From NCBI GenBank assembly GCA_905202215.1, contig CAJKRG010000006.1, positions 35,740 to 99,739 of the forward strand: DNA of 64,000 nucleotides, read 5' to 3'. The DNA comes from an uncultured Porphyromonadaceae bacterium. GTDB lineage: Bacteria > Bacteroidota > Bacteroidia > Bacteroidales > Muribaculaceae. The position numbers and the translations under genes were made by a program. The notes under the pieces are model-generated. The model saw nothing but the letters and a program-made list of their open reading frames with translations. It was not told the DNA's origin and ran no database searches. This document shows positions 9,338 through 18,002 of the stretch, piece after piece. Each line of letters starts with the position of its first letter. The first letter of the stretch is position 1.

Positions 9338-9748
9338 ATGGAATCAACACATCAGAAAGCGGCTCAGGCAGCCGCCGAAGTTTCTGCAGCCGCAGCCCGG
9401 ATTTCGGCTGATGCAGCAAAAGTAGCCGTCGGACAGCAGGCCGAGGCTGTTAAAGAAGGAGCTGTCGATCAGGCCGCGCAGCTTAAGGAAAAGGCAGCCC
9501 AGGTAGCTCAGAATGTCAAGGACAAGGCTGCCGGCGCGGTCAGCAATGCCAAGGAAGGGCTGTCGCAGGCTGCCGCCGCGGCTCAGGACGCGCTCGAGAG
9601 ACAGAAATCCGATCCGGATTCGGCTCTTAACCAGACAAAAGAGGCTGCCGGAAGCATTGTCGACAAAGTGAAAGGTGCAGCAGCCTCGGCTATGGAAAAA
9701 GGAGCTGATATGCTCGACGGGCTTGCCGACAAACTCCGTGGCGAATAG
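9338..9748 (+). CDS. Small alanine-rich helical protein, LEA/apolipoprotein-like
   Basis: 136 residues with no signal peptide. The composition is dominated by A, K, E, Q and D arranged as amphipathic helix repeats (AAAEVSAAAARISADAAK; KEKAAQVAQNVKDKAAGAV; SIVDKVKGAAASAMEK). Such proteins resemble late-embryogenesis-abundant or YtxH-like stress proteins, but low complexity makes homology calls unreliable. It is monocistronic, between a divergent PPIase operon and an outer-membrane protein gene. Function unknown; a stress or membrane-protecting role is only a guess. Confidence 0.75.
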   Translation: MESTHQKAAQAAAEVSAAAARISADAAKVAVGQQAEAVKEGAVDQAAQLKEKAAQVAQNVKDKAAGAVSNAKEGLSQAAAAAQDALERQKSDPDSALNQTKEAAGSIVDKVKGAAASAMEKGADMLDGLADKLRGE

Positions 9749-9876
9749 TGGTTATTGAAAAATTATGATAGAAGAAGGTGCGGCGACGTACCTTCTTTTG
9801 TGATATGTCTGTTTGCCTGAATGAGGACTGAACCTTGGACGATAATCATGTGTTTCAATAAGAAAAACAAACAGTT

Positions 9877-10533
9877 ATGCTCAGACGTCTTTCTTTCCTT
9901 ACGGCCTTTATAGTGGCGGCAGTCTGTGCGCATGCGCAGTATTATGAGCTTGCGAATCAGCTTACAAACCTTATATCGCCGGCGCTCAGCGGCTCGGCGA
10001 GCTATCGTGGATATGTAGATCTTACCGGCACCGCCGGCTTTGGCGACAACAGAGCCAATTTTGTCGGTATCTCCACATCGCAGGGCTTCCAGTATGCACC
10101 ATGGTTCTTTATGGGCGCCGGTCTCGGTATCGATGTGGCTATGGCGCGGGGTGAGGATGCCGTGTATGATACTCCCGGATATTATGGCGGCAACACAACA
10201 CGGACACAAGCCATGTTACCTGTGTTCTCCGACTTCCGCTTCAATATAGGAGCCCAGAAAACCGCCTCTTTTTTCATTGATCTCAAGATCGGCGCCGCAT
10301 GGTTTCTCGGCGGCAAATATCTTGAAATGACCGATTTCACGATGGGTCACGGTGCCCAGTTCTTTCTACGGCCAACTATAGGTCTGCGGATTCCCGTGAG
10401 TTCGGCCAATCAGAAACAGGCTGTCAACATAGGCGTTACATATCAGTTGCTTACCTCCAACAACAATTACCGTCGCAATGGAGCCTCAGGAACTTTAAAT
10501 GCCTTTGGAGCGACGATCGGGTTCGAGTGGTAG
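9877..10533 (+). CDS. Outer-membrane beta-barrel family protein
   Basis: 218 residues. A signal peptide (MLRRLSFLTAFIVAAVCAHAQ) is followed by alternating beta-strand segments rich in aromatic and glycine residues (GFQYAPWFFMGAGLGIDVA; FFIDLKIGAAWFLGGKY; LRPTIGLRIPVSS), ending in GATIGFEW with the terminal aromatic residue typical of outer-membrane barrels. About eight strands are predicted. The last 39 nt overlap the 3' end of the convergent GH130 gene. Cargo or ligand unknown. Confidence 0.8.
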   Translation: MLRRLSFLTAFIVAAVCAHAQYYELANQLTNLISPALSGSASYRGYVDLTGTAGFGDNRANFVGISTSQGFQYAPWFFMGAGLGIDVAMARGEDAVYDTPGYYGGNTTRTQAMLPVFSDFRFNIGAQKTASFFIDLKIGAAWFLGGKYLEMTDFTMGHGAQFFLRPTIGLRIPVSSANQKQAVNIGVTYQLLTSNNNYRRNGASGTLNAFGATIGFEW

Positions 10534-11499
10534 CGAATGCAGCTTTGTAAAGGCCAGAATCTCGTCGATATAGCCGAATGCAATGCAGACGCTGGTATCG
10601 GCGGCGCCATAATATACGGCCACCCGAGAGCCATCTGTAACTGCGGCGCAGGGGAATACCACATTCGGAACATCGCCGGCCAGCTCATAAGGTGCCGCTG
10701 GAGCCAACAGGTAGTCGCGGGTGCGGTATAATACTCTTGCCGGATTGTCTTTGTCGAGAATGGCGGCACCAAGAGAATAGCGGTAGCCGTTGCAGGTACG
10801 TATTACTCCGTGATAGAACATCAGCCAACCTTCTTCGGTGAGAAACGGCACCGAGCCGGCTCCGATCTTTAGACATTGCCATGCGCTTTCCTCGAAGGGT
10901 GTCACTTTCATTACGCAACGGTGCTCACCCCAGTATTTCATGTCGGGGCTGTAGCTGATGAATATGTCGCCGAAGGGCGTATGTCCGTTGTCGCTCGGCC
11001 GGCTTAGCATGGCATAGCGTCCGTCTATTTTATCGGGGAACAGGACGCCGTTACGGTTAAAGGGCAGAAAGGCGTTCTCGCACTGAAAAAATTCTTTGAA
11101 ATCGAATGTATAACCGATGCCTATGGTCGGCCCGTTGTAGCCGTTACACCATGTGATCCAGTAGCGGTCTTCGATCCATGCCACACGCGGATCATATTTG
11201 TAGTCGGAGTCTATCATGTCGGTGTTACCGGGCCGGAAACGAATCGGTTCGTGTTCGATTTCCCAATTAATGCCGTCTTTGCTGAAACCGGCAAAGATAT
11301 TCATCTGCACAGCTCTGTTGTCGCAGCGGAAGACGCCGGCAAAACCATTGCCGAACGGAACGACCGCGCTGTTGAATATGCTGTTGGACGTCGGGATTGC
11401 ATAACGGTCGATTATTGGATTGCGGGAATAACGCCACAGGGCGTCTGTGCAGCCTTCGGGTCGTTCTTCCCAGGGCATGTTAGTGATATCGGGTTTCAT
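10495..11499 (-). CDS. GH130 beta-mannoside phosphorylase
   Basis: 334 residues, no signal peptide, five-bladed propeller type. Family features include SIFNSAVVPFGNGFAGVFR near the N-terminus, the DPRVAW...YWITWCNGYNGP stretch around the catalytic region, MLSRPSDNGHTPFGDIF, GAGSVPFLTEEGWLMFYHG and YYGAADTSVCIAFGY. GH130 enzymes phosphorolyse beta-1,4-mannosides (Man-GlcNAc, Man-Glc or mannobiose) in the cytoplasm, releasing mannose-1-phosphate. Its ATG overlaps the MFS stop codon (ATGA, 11496-11499), so the two are translationally coupled. With GH92 upstream, N-glycan core Man-beta-1,4-GlcNAc is the most likely substrate; mannan disaccharides are the alternative. Confidence 0.92.
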   Translation of the reverse strand: MKPDITNMPWEERPEGCTDALWRYSRNPIIDRYAIPTSNSIFNSAVVPFGNGFAGVFRCDNRAVQMNIFAGFSKDGINWEIEHEPIRFRPGNTDMIDSDYKYDPRVAWIEDRYWITWCNGYNGPTIGIGYTFDFKEFFQCENAFLPFNRNGVLFPDKIDGRYAMLSRPSDNGHTPFGDIFISYSPDMKYWGEHRCVMKVTPFEESAWQCLKIGAGSVPFLTEEGWLMFYHGVIRTCNGYRYSLGAAILDKDNPARVLYRTRDYLLAPAAPYELAGDVPNVVFPCAAVTDGSRVAVYYGAADTSVCIAFGYIDEILAFTKLHSLPLEPDRRSKGI

Positions 11500-12791
11500 T
11501 GTTTTTCTGTTGTATGAGTGAATGGTATTTTTGCCGCTATAATGAAAGCCGGCAGCGACATGGCCAGTGCCAGCAGGAAAAACGACTCATAGCCAAGTGT
11601 ACGACATATATAGCCGCTGACCATACCCGGCAGCATGAAACCCAGATTCATGATGCCGCTTGCGAAAGCATAGTGCGCCATAGGATGTCGACCTGCTGCG
11701 ACCTGCTGCATCATAAACAAAGTCAACCCGACGAAACCGAAGCCATAGCAGAAATACTCGGTGACAAGTGCTGCCGCGACAATCATGAGACTTTCGGGTC
11801 GAAAATATGCCAACAGGTAATATATGACAAAAGGAATGTTGAAAATACTTACCAGGGGAATCAAAACTTTTTTCAGGCCGAAATGTGCGGTGAAATATCC
11901 TCCAAGCACAGACCCGGCTATGAAGGCTACCGTTCCCATCGTGCCGTAGGTAAGTCCGATGTCCTCATTTGATAATCCGAGTCCGCCGGCAGCGGCCGGC
12001 GCTTTAAGAAATAAAGGCACCATTTTGACGGCAAAACCTTCGGTAAGGCGATAACATATTATGAAAAGTATATACAGCCAGATATGTTTTTTTGTAAAAA
12101 AGTCTTTGAATACATCGCATAGCGATGACATTGCATCTCGGAGAGTGGCCGGAGTCTCTTGATTCGTGGAACCTGTCGGAAGAAAAAAACAATGGTATAT
12201 CTGGACTGCGATTAGGATGCCGGCCATAAGCCCCATGATTATCATCCATGCATAGATTGCCGCCATGTCGGGGGCTGTCTTTCCGAAATGTCTCATGAGG
12301 CGCCCTGCAAGATAGATGAGACCGCCGTTGACGAGCACTTTTGCAAGATTGTAGAATGCTCCCTGCCAGCCGATATAGCGGGCCTGTGTTGTTTTGTCGA
12401 GAGAGGTGAGATAAATGCCGTCGGTGGCTATGTCGTTGGTGGCTCCGCAGAAAGCTATGACACCCATAAGTGTTATCGTATAGGCGAAAAAGTCGGGCAG
12501 CGGAAGTGAGAATGCGATAAAACCGAAGCAGATACCCGAGAGGAGCTGACATGTGAGTACAAACGTCTTTTTCGTGAAATACAGTTCCAAAAGAGGGCTC
12601 CACAGCGGTTTAAGGGTGTAAGGTAAAATGAGAAGGGATGTCCAGAAAGTAATGCTCGCTTCGTCGATTCCGAGGTCGGCAAGCATTATGACTGCGGCCA
12701 GTGAGATGGCCACAAAAGGAAGCCCCATGGCGAAGTATGCCGTGGGGATCCACGCGACGGGTGATATCCGTTTATGGACGGTCATCCTCAT
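11496..12791 (-). CDS. MFS transporter, probable mannoside importer
   Basis: 431 residues with 12 hydrophobic segments; the N-terminus (WIPTAYFAMGLPFVAISLAAVIMLADLGI) and PYTLKPLWSPLLELYF resemble AmpG/sugar-type major facilitator proteins of Bacteroidota. The start at 12791 overlaps the end of the GH92 gene by 20 nt; an ATG at 12785 would also fit. The gene sits between GH92 and GH130, so it most likely brings the disaccharide left by extracellular trimming into the cytoplasm for phosphorolysis. Confidence 0.88.
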   Translation of the reverse strand: MRMTVHKRISPVAWIPTAYFAMGLPFVAISLAAVIMLADLGIDEASITFWTSLLILPYTLKPLWSPLLELYFTKKTFVLTCQLLSGICFGFIAFSLPLPDFFAYTITLMGVIAFCGATNDIATDGIYLTSLDKTTQARYIGWQGAFYNLAKVLVNGGLIYLAGRLMRHFGKTAPDMAAIYAWMIIMGLMAGILIAVQIYHCFFLPTGSTNQETPATLRDAMSSLCDVFKDFFTKKHIWLYILFIICYRLTEGFAVKMVPLFLKAPAAAGGLGLSNEDIGLTYGTMGTVAFIAGSVLGGYFTAHFGLKKVLIPLVSIFNIPFVIYYLLAYFRPESLMIVAAALVTEYFCYGFGFVGLTLFMMQQVAAGRHPMAHYAFASGIMNLGFMLPGMVSGYICRTLGYESFFLLALAMSLPAFIIAAKIPFTHTTEKQ

Positions 12792-14967
12792 TTACACCGA
12801 ACGATACCGAAGGTTCGGGTCCCATTTCAAATTCGAGTATTCCTCCGGCGGCAATATCGCGATAATCGATATATGATTTTTCGTAAGGCTTGCCGTTGAG
12901 GCGGGCGTGCTGAATGTAGATGTTTTTATCGGAATTGTGGTGTGCCATTATTTCGAAAGTACGGCCATTGCCGACATCGATAGATGCCGAATCGAACAGA
13001 GGAGTTCCGAACACGAATTTTCCGCCAGCCGGTTCAACCTGATAAATGCCCATAGATGAGAGAACGAACCATGCGGACATCTGGCCGACATCTTCATTGC
13101 CGCATAGACCGGCCATGTCGTCGTTATAGAGTCTGTCCATGACGTGGCGCAGAAGCGGAGCCGCTTTTGCCGGTTGTCCCGCATAGTTGTAGAGGTATAT
13201 GGTATGATGTCCCGGCTCGTTGCCGTGTGCATACTGGCCTATGAGGCCGCTTATGTCGGGCGACGCATTACCTTCGAGAGCACTGTCGACCGTGAAGAGC
13301 GAGTCGAGTTTTGATACGAAAGCCTTGTCTGAGCCGAAAAGACCGATGAGTCCGTGGGGATCGTGCGGCACAAGCCATACATATTGCCATCCGTTACCTT
13401 CGCAATAGTCGTCGGCACGGTGTGTTGTGGCGAAGGGATTGAATGATTCGTCGCGGAATTGTCCTGCCATGGATTTACCACGCATGAATTGCAGGGTGGA
13501 ATCGAAATAGCATTTATAAGATTTGCCCCGGCTTCCGAAATATGCCGTATCGTCGTCGAGTCCGAGGGTGGCTGCGATCTTTGAGACAGCATTGTCTGCA
13601 ATCGCGTATTCGAGCCCTTTGGCGACGCTTTCGCCGCAGTCGGGAGCATCGAAAGGCACATATCCGTAGCCCTTAAGGGCACTAAGAGAACGCTCGTCGA
13701 GCATGCAGGAAGTTTTCATGGCCTTGAATGCGCCCAAAGAATCTTCGACAAAGCCTTTCAGGAACAAGTCGGCGAGCACAATTACTCCGGGGTTGCCGAT
13801 CATGCAGTCGGTTTCGTTGCCGTGGAGATGCCATACGGGGAGTTTGCCCTGCTGGCGATGGATGTTGAGGAATGTGGCCGCATAGTCGGACTGTATGTCG
13901 GGGTGGATTATGGTCGATAGCGGGTGGGCGGCGCGGTATGTGTCCCAAAGAGAAAAAATAGTGTAATTGGTGAATTTTCCCTCGGTGTTATGGATATTGC
14001 CGTCGGCTCCGCGATAGTCTCCGTTTACATCGGAGAATGTGGCGGGAGCGAACATGGTGTGATATAGCGCCGTGTAGAATTTACGTAAGTCGCTCTCGTT
14101 ATTGCCGCTGATTTTTATTTTTCCGAGACGAGCGTTCCACTCTTCGTCGGCTTTGGCGGCAATGGCGTCGAAAGTTCCTTTTTCCGCTTTGAGATTATGC
14201 AGTGAGTTGTCGGTGCTGACTGCCGAAATACCGGTCTGTGCGGTGAGGATATTGTTTGCAGGACTGAAAGATAGAGTGGCAACGGTGCCTGCCGAGGTAG
14301 AATCGACCTCAAAAGAGGTTATCGGACTTGAAAATACTGTGGTGAAATATAAGTGCTGGTCTTTGGCCCAGCCGGTGGAGCGTCGGTAGCCCGAAACCGT
14401 GGTGTCGTTGACGAGGCTTATACCGGATTCCACATGATTGTCCCAGCCAATGCCGTATCCGAGATCGATTTTAATAAATGCGCTGTCGGTTCCGGCCGGA
14501 TAGGTGTATCGGTGCGCGCCTGTACGGTTTGTTGCGGTGAGTTCAGCCTTGATATTCGAATCGTCGAGAGTTACCTTGTAATATCCGGGACGGCACAACT
14601 CTTTGTCATGGGAAAAATGAGACATACTGTCGGTTCTGGAAGTGACAGGCAGAAATAGAATGTCTCCGAGGTCTCCTATTCCGGTGCCGCTGAGATGTGT
14701 ATGGCTAAAGCCAAGAAGAATCGAGTCGGAATAGTGGTATCCAGAGCACCAGTCCCAGCCCTTCACAATCTGTGACGGCCCGAGCTGTACCATACCGAAC
14801 GGCACGTTTGCGCCAAGGAACACATGCCCGTGGTCGCCAGTGCCTATAAACGGATTTACATATTCGGTCAGATTTTTTTCGGATACGTCGGTTTTTGCGC
14901 CACCGCACGATATTGACAGCAGAACAAGAATAATTCCGGCGATGGAAATGGCGTGCCTGTTTTTCAT
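12772..14967 (-). CDS. GH92 alpha-mannosidase lipoprotein
   Basis: 731 residues from the ATG at 14967, chosen because it gives a lipoprotein signal (MKNRHAISIAGIILVLLSISCGG, lipobox LSISC). GH92 hallmarks follow: YVNPFIGTGDHGHVFLGANVPFGMVQ, CSGYHY...GFSHTHLSGTGIGD near the N-terminus, and in the catalytic half GNETDCMIG, EGNGWQYVW, GNEPGHHTIYLYNYAGQP and LCGNEDVGQMSAWFV. These exo-acting calcium-dependent enzymes remove alpha-mannose from high-mannose N-glycans or yeast mannan. First gene of the GH92-MFS-GH130 operon. Confidence 0.95.
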   Translation of the reverse strand: MKNRHAISIAGIILVLLSISCGGAKTDVSEKNLTEYVNPFIGTGDHGHVFLGANVPFGMVQLGPSQIVKGWDWCSGYHYSDSILLGFSHTHLSGTGIGDLGDILFLPVTSRTDSMSHFSHDKELCRPGYYKVTLDDSNIKAELTATNRTGAHRYTYPAGTDSAFIKIDLGYGIGWDNHVESGISLVNDTTVSGYRRSTGWAKDQHLYFTTVFSSPITSFEVDSTSAGTVATLSFSPANNILTAQTGISAVSTDNSLHNLKAEKGTFDAIAAKADEEWNARLGKIKISGNNESDLRKFYTALYHTMFAPATFSDVNGDYRGADGNIHNTEGKFTNYTIFSLWDTYRAAHPLSTIIHPDIQSDYAATFLNIHRQQGKLPVWHLHGNETDCMIGNPGVIVLADLFLKGFVEDSLGAFKAMKTSCMLDERSLSALKGYGYVPFDAPDCGESVAKGLEYAIADNAVSKIAATLGLDDDTAYFGSRGKSYKCYFDSTLQFMRGKSMAGQFRDESFNPFATTHRADDYCEGNGWQYVWLVPHDPHGLIGLFGSDKAFVSKLDSLFTVDSALEGNASPDISGLIGQYAHGNEPGHHTIYLYNYAGQPAKAAPLLRHVMDRLYNDDMAGLCGNEDVGQMSAWFVLSSMGIYQVEPAGGKFVFGTPLFDSASIDVGNGRTFEIMAHHNSDKNIYIQHARLNGKPYEKSYIDYRDIAAGGILEFEMGPEPSVSFGVNEDDRP

Positions 14968-14997
14968 GTTGTGAGTTGTGATTGGATGTTTGCAGTG

Positions 14998-15005
14998 CAA
15001 ATGTA
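14998..15005 (-). promoter_or_regulatory. -7 box of the GH92 operon
   Basis: TACATTTG on the minus strand (15005-14998) matches TAnnTTTG. The predicted start near 14993 leaves about 26 nt to the GH92 ATG. No clear -33 box is seen at the usual distance. Confidence 0.45.
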
Positions 15006-15087
15006 ATTAAGATTTTGCTAATTTAATCGGCATTGCAGACATGGCGACACATATGGCAACATGAAGGACAGAAGAGTCTGTACTCGA

Positions 15088-15462
15088 TTAAATTCTGAAT
15101 CTTTCAGGATATGAGCTGAGCAGTGTGTTGAGCACGATAACCGCATTATTCCGCTGGTGATCGTGTGACGAGTAGAGAAGGGTGGCTTTAGTGTGAGAGG
15201 CCAGTGTCTGTACGAGATCTGCGAAAGCGGCGCTTGTCCGAAGCTCTGTTCCGTAGCGTTTTTCGAATTCGGTCCAGCGGTTTTCGGGATCTGCATGAAA
15301 CCATTCCCTCAGTTCGGTTGACGGCGCAATATCCTTATCCCATAAATCATAGTGGAAGGTCTCGTGGGATAATCCGCGTGGCCATAATCTGTCGATATAT
15401 ACGCGGAAACCGTCGGAATTGTCGGCGGGATCATATGCGCGTTTCAATTGCAGTGTAGTCAT
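15088..15462 (-). CDS. DUF488 (YeaO-like) family protein
   Basis: 124 residues, soluble. The N-terminal LKRAYDPADNSDGFRVYIDRLWPRG and LWDKDIAPSTELREWF are diagnostic for the DUF488/YeaO family, and the C-terminal TKATLLYSSHDHQRNNAVIVL segment is also conserved in it. Biochemical role unknown. It is transcribed away from the ECF sigma gene and is probably monocistronic. Confidence 0.85.
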   Translation of the reverse strand: MTTLQLKRAYDPADNSDGFRVYIDRLWPRGLSHETFHYDLWDKDIAPSTELREWFHADPENRWTEFEKRYGTELRTSAAFADLVQTLASHTKATLLYSSHDHQRNNAVIVLNTLLSSYPERFRI

Positions 15463-15532
15463 AATCAGTTATTTTTGATTAAAGAACGTTTCGGTTAAAA
15501 TGATTGTTCGTATGAATATTAGGGAATTTTTG

Positions 15533-15540
15533 TATCTTTG
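15533..15540 (+). promoter_or_regulatory. -7 box immediately before the ECF sigma gene
   Basis: TATCTTTG matches TAnnTTTG. Its end is only 7 nt from the ATG at 15548, which would make the transcript leaderless or nearly so. No -33 element lies at the canonical spacing. Confidence 0.5.
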
Positions 15541-15547
15541 CACACCG

Positions 15548-16114
15548 ATGGAAGAAAAAAAAGAACATATCGACGATCTGACAGCAAGGCTTCGCGACCC
15601 TGCTACCGTGCGTGCTGCTTTCAGCGACATGGTTGCGGAATTCAGCCGCCCGCTTTACTGGCAGATACGACGTATGGTTCTCAATGCCGATGACGCCGAC
15701 GATCTGTTGCAGAATACTTTCATGAAGGCGTGGAACTCGCTCGAGAATTTCCGCGGGGAAGCCAAACTGTCGACATGGCTTCATAAGATCGCCATAAATG
15801 AGGCGATAAGTTTCCTTGAAAAAGAAAAACGTCGTGCCGGAGTCTCACTTGATGACCCTGACGGTGCAATGGCGGCCGGTATAGCGGCCTCACCGGATCT
15901 CGACGGAGATTCTCTTGGCGCGCATCTACGTCAAGCCGTGGCCGCTCTTCCTGAGAAACAGAGAATTGTTTTCAATATGAAGTATTTCGATGATATGAAA
16001 TACGAGGATATATCCGAAATTCTCGGCACTACAGTGGGCGCGTTGAAGGCATCGTATCATCTTGCAGTTAAAAAAATCGAAAAGTATATGGAGCGTTTCG
16101 ACCATGGCGATTAA
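15548..16114 (+). CDS. ECF RNA polymerase sigma factor
   Basis: 188 residues from the ATG at 15548 (MEEKKEHIDDL). Sigma-70 region 2 is seen in FSRPLYWQIRRMVLNADDADDLLQNTFMKAW with the FRGEAKLSTWLHKIAINEA extension; region 4 in ALPEKQRIVFNMKYFDDMKYEDISEILGTTVGALKASYHLAVKKIEKY. An upstream in-frame ATG at 15500 lies on the wrong side of the -7 box. The next two genes encode a membrane protein and a Spy-like periplasmic protein, so the set looks like an envelope-stress regulon with its own regulator. Confidence 0.93.
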   Translation: MEEKKEHIDDLTARLRDPATVRAAFSDMVAEFSRPLYWQIRRMVLNADDADDLLQNTFMKAWNSLENFRGEAKLSTWLHKIAINEAISFLEKEKRRAGVSLDDPDGAMAAGIAASPDLDGDSLGAHLRQAVAALPEKQRIVFNMKYFDDMKYEDISEILGTTVGALKASYHLAVKKIEKYMERFDHGD

Positions 16115-16162
16115 ACCTTGAAGTCGAAAGATAGTCTCATCTATATAAATAAATATCAGAAT

Positions 16163-16636
16163 ATGGACCGGAATAAATCTCATATACTCGAAATAGCCCG
16201 AAAGCAGGGTCTTGCCACTCCTTCGGCCGGTCTTGATGTGCCCGAAGGTTATTTCGATTCTTTTACAGCGCGCATGACGGCTGCGTTGCCGGAGCGGCCC
16301 GAACTGGAACACCCCGACGACATTGAAGCCGAGACCGCTCCGCGTACGTTCTGGCAGACGGTGCGTCCATATGTATATATGGCTGCCATGTTTGCCGGAG
16401 TATGGCTCATGTTGCAGCTTTTCACCATGCTTACCGGTACGGGACGCCTTCAGCCGATGGATTCGAATCCTGTGCTTGCCGAAGCTCTTGACAACGACGC
16501 CTTTCTGGAACAGTTTGTCTATGATGATTTTGATTCGTGGGATATTGTCGACGAGATGGTCGAGGACGGTAGCCTTGATGCCGATTTCGAATTTGTCAGC
16601 GAAGATATCCCTGAAAATATTGTGCTCCCTCAATAA
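16163..16636 (+). CDS. Membrane protein next to the ECF sigma gene, probable anti-sigma factor
   Basis: 157 residues from the ATG at 16163 (MDRNKSHILEIARKQG). An N-terminal cytoplasmic segment of about 70 residues contains LDVPEGYFDSFTARM, common in Bacteroidota proteins beside ECF sigma genes. A single membrane helix follows (YVYMAAMFAGVWLMLQLFTML, about residues 78-98), then an acidic periplasmic tail of about 55 residues. The position 48 nt after the sigma gene fits an anti-sigma factor, but no zinc-binding HxxxCxxC motif is present. Confidence 0.7.
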   Translation: MDRNKSHILEIARKQGLATPSAGLDVPEGYFDSFTARMTAALPERPELEHPDDIEAETAPRTFWQTVRPYVYMAAMFAGVWLMLQLFTMLTGTGRLQPMDSNPVLAEALDNDAFLEQFVYDDFDSWDIVDEMVEDGSLDADFEFVSEDIPENIVLPQ

Positions 16637-16646
16637 CTAACAGAAT

Positions 16647-17138
16647 ATGCTCAATCGTTCTATTTCAATAATGTGTGCGGTTTTTGCCGTTTTTATGTTT
16701 TCGTTCAGAATTGCAGCGCAGCAGCTTAACGAAGAAGACCGCAACCGCTATGTCACTCAGATAAGGGCCTACAAGCATGATTATATTGTCAAAGAGCTCG
16801 ATCTTACCAAAGAGCAGCAGAATGCTTTTTTCGAGCTTTATGACAATATGGAAGACAAGATAATGGATCTTGGCACCGAAGTCCGCAATCTTGAGAATAG
16901 CGCTCTTTCCGACAATGCTTCTTCCGAGGAGGTCTCGGCTGCCGTAGCCGCTTTATACAGCCAGAAACAGCAGGAAGGAGAGATTGAAATGGAATATTAC
17001 GAGAAATATAAGAATATTCTGTCTCCTCGTCAGCTTGTGCTGCTGAAACAGGCTGAACGGAAGTTCAATCAGCAGCTTATGCGTCAACATCGCCGTATAC
17101 GGGGTGAGAAAATGAACGCACGCGACAATAAACGCTGA
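16647..17138 (+). CDS. Spy/CpxP-like periplasmic protein
   Basis: 163 residues. Signal peptide ending near SFRIAAQQ, then a helical domain with the LTKEQQNAFFELYDNMEDKI motif of LTxxQ proteins, a long coiled-coil section and SPRQLVLLKQAERKFNQQLMRQHRR. Spy-type proteins are ATP-independent periplasmic chaperones or metal/stress sensors. It lies 10 nt after the anti-sigma-like gene and is surely co-transcribed; it may be a target or sensor partner of the sigma system. Confidence 0.75.
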   Translation: MLNRSISIMCAVFAVFMFSFRIAAQQLNEEDRNRYVTQIRAYKHDYIVKELDLTKEQQNAFFELYDNMEDKIMDLGTEVRNLENSALSDNASSEEVSAAVAALYSQKQQEGEIEMEYYEKYKNILSPRQLVLLKQAERKFNQQLMRQHRRIRGEKMNARDNKR

Positions 17139-17143
17139 CCGCC

Positions 17144-17923
17144 ATGGCTGTGCGAACCCCCTCCGAAACAATAGATGCCGCAGAATCCGCCGGCATTGCT
17201 AAAAATAGCCGACCTTTAGGGCGCCTTCTCGCCGGTAGCGCGCTTGCTGGTGCCTATATCGCCTTGGGCGGTACATTGTCACTGATCATAGGATTTGGCT
17301 TTCCGGAACTTACGGCAGCCAATCCAGGACTTCAGCGTCTCCTGAGCGGACTGGTGTTTCCGATAGGTCTGATGCTTGTAGTGATACTCGGCGCTGATCT
17401 TTTTACCGGAAACAACGCACTTCTTGTTCCTCCTTTCATGCGTGGACGCGTATCTGCAGCTGACATAATACGAAACTGGACTATTGTCTGGTTCGGAAAT
17501 TTCGCGGGTGCTCTTGCATTCGCGTATTTTCTTGTCTATATACCTGGTCTCTCATCGGCTCCATGCTATTCCGATGCACTTGCAGGTATGGTAGCCGCAA
17601 AGACCAATGCCTCTTTCTGGGTCATTTTTCTAAAAGGAATCGGAGCAAACTGGTGCGTTTGTCTTGCGGTGTGGCTGGCCTTGAGCGGGCGCCGTCTTGG
17701 CGAGAAGCTTATTGCCTGTGAAATCCCGGTGATGGCGTTTGTCGCCCTGGGATATGAGCATTGTGTGGCAAATATGTTTTTTCTTCCTCTCGCCATGATG
17801 CAAGGGGCTGATCTTGACGTAATATCACTTTTTACGGCTAATCTGATACCGGCTACGTTAGGCAATATCGTAGGAGGCGCGCTTTTTGTCGGGGCGCTCC
17901 AATATTATCTACATCGCCGCTAA
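17144..17923 (+). CDS. Formate/nitrite transporter (FNT) family channel
   Basis: 259 residues with six hydrophobic segments. FNT marks: AGAYIALGGTLSLIIG in helix 1, VFPIGLMLVVILGADLFTGNN, NWTIVWFGNFAGALAFAYFLVY, KGIGANWCVCLAVWLAL and GYEHCVANMFFLPLAMM containing the conserved central histidine. Moves formate, nitrite or related small anions across the inner membrane. It starts 5 nt after the Spy-like gene, so it is probably in the same transcript, though a functional link to the sigma locus is not obvious. Confidence 0.93.
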   Translation: MAVRTPSETIDAAESAGIAKNSRPLGRLLAGSALAGAYIALGGTLSLIIGFGFPELTAANPGLQRLLSGLVFPIGLMLVVILGADLFTGNNALLVPPFMRGRVSAADIIRNWTIVWFGNFAGALAFAYFLVYIPGLSSAPCYSDALAGMVAAKTNASFWVIFLKGIGANWCVCLAVWLALSGRRLGEKLIACEIPVMAFVALGYEHCVANMFFLPLAMMQGADLDVISLFTANLIPATLGNIVGGALFVGALQYYLHRR

Positions 17924-18002
17924 TGTGTTAACGGTTGTTAAATATCGATTTCCCCATGCAGTAATCGGCATTTTGACACTCTTTTCTATGTAGGTTCATC
18001 AC

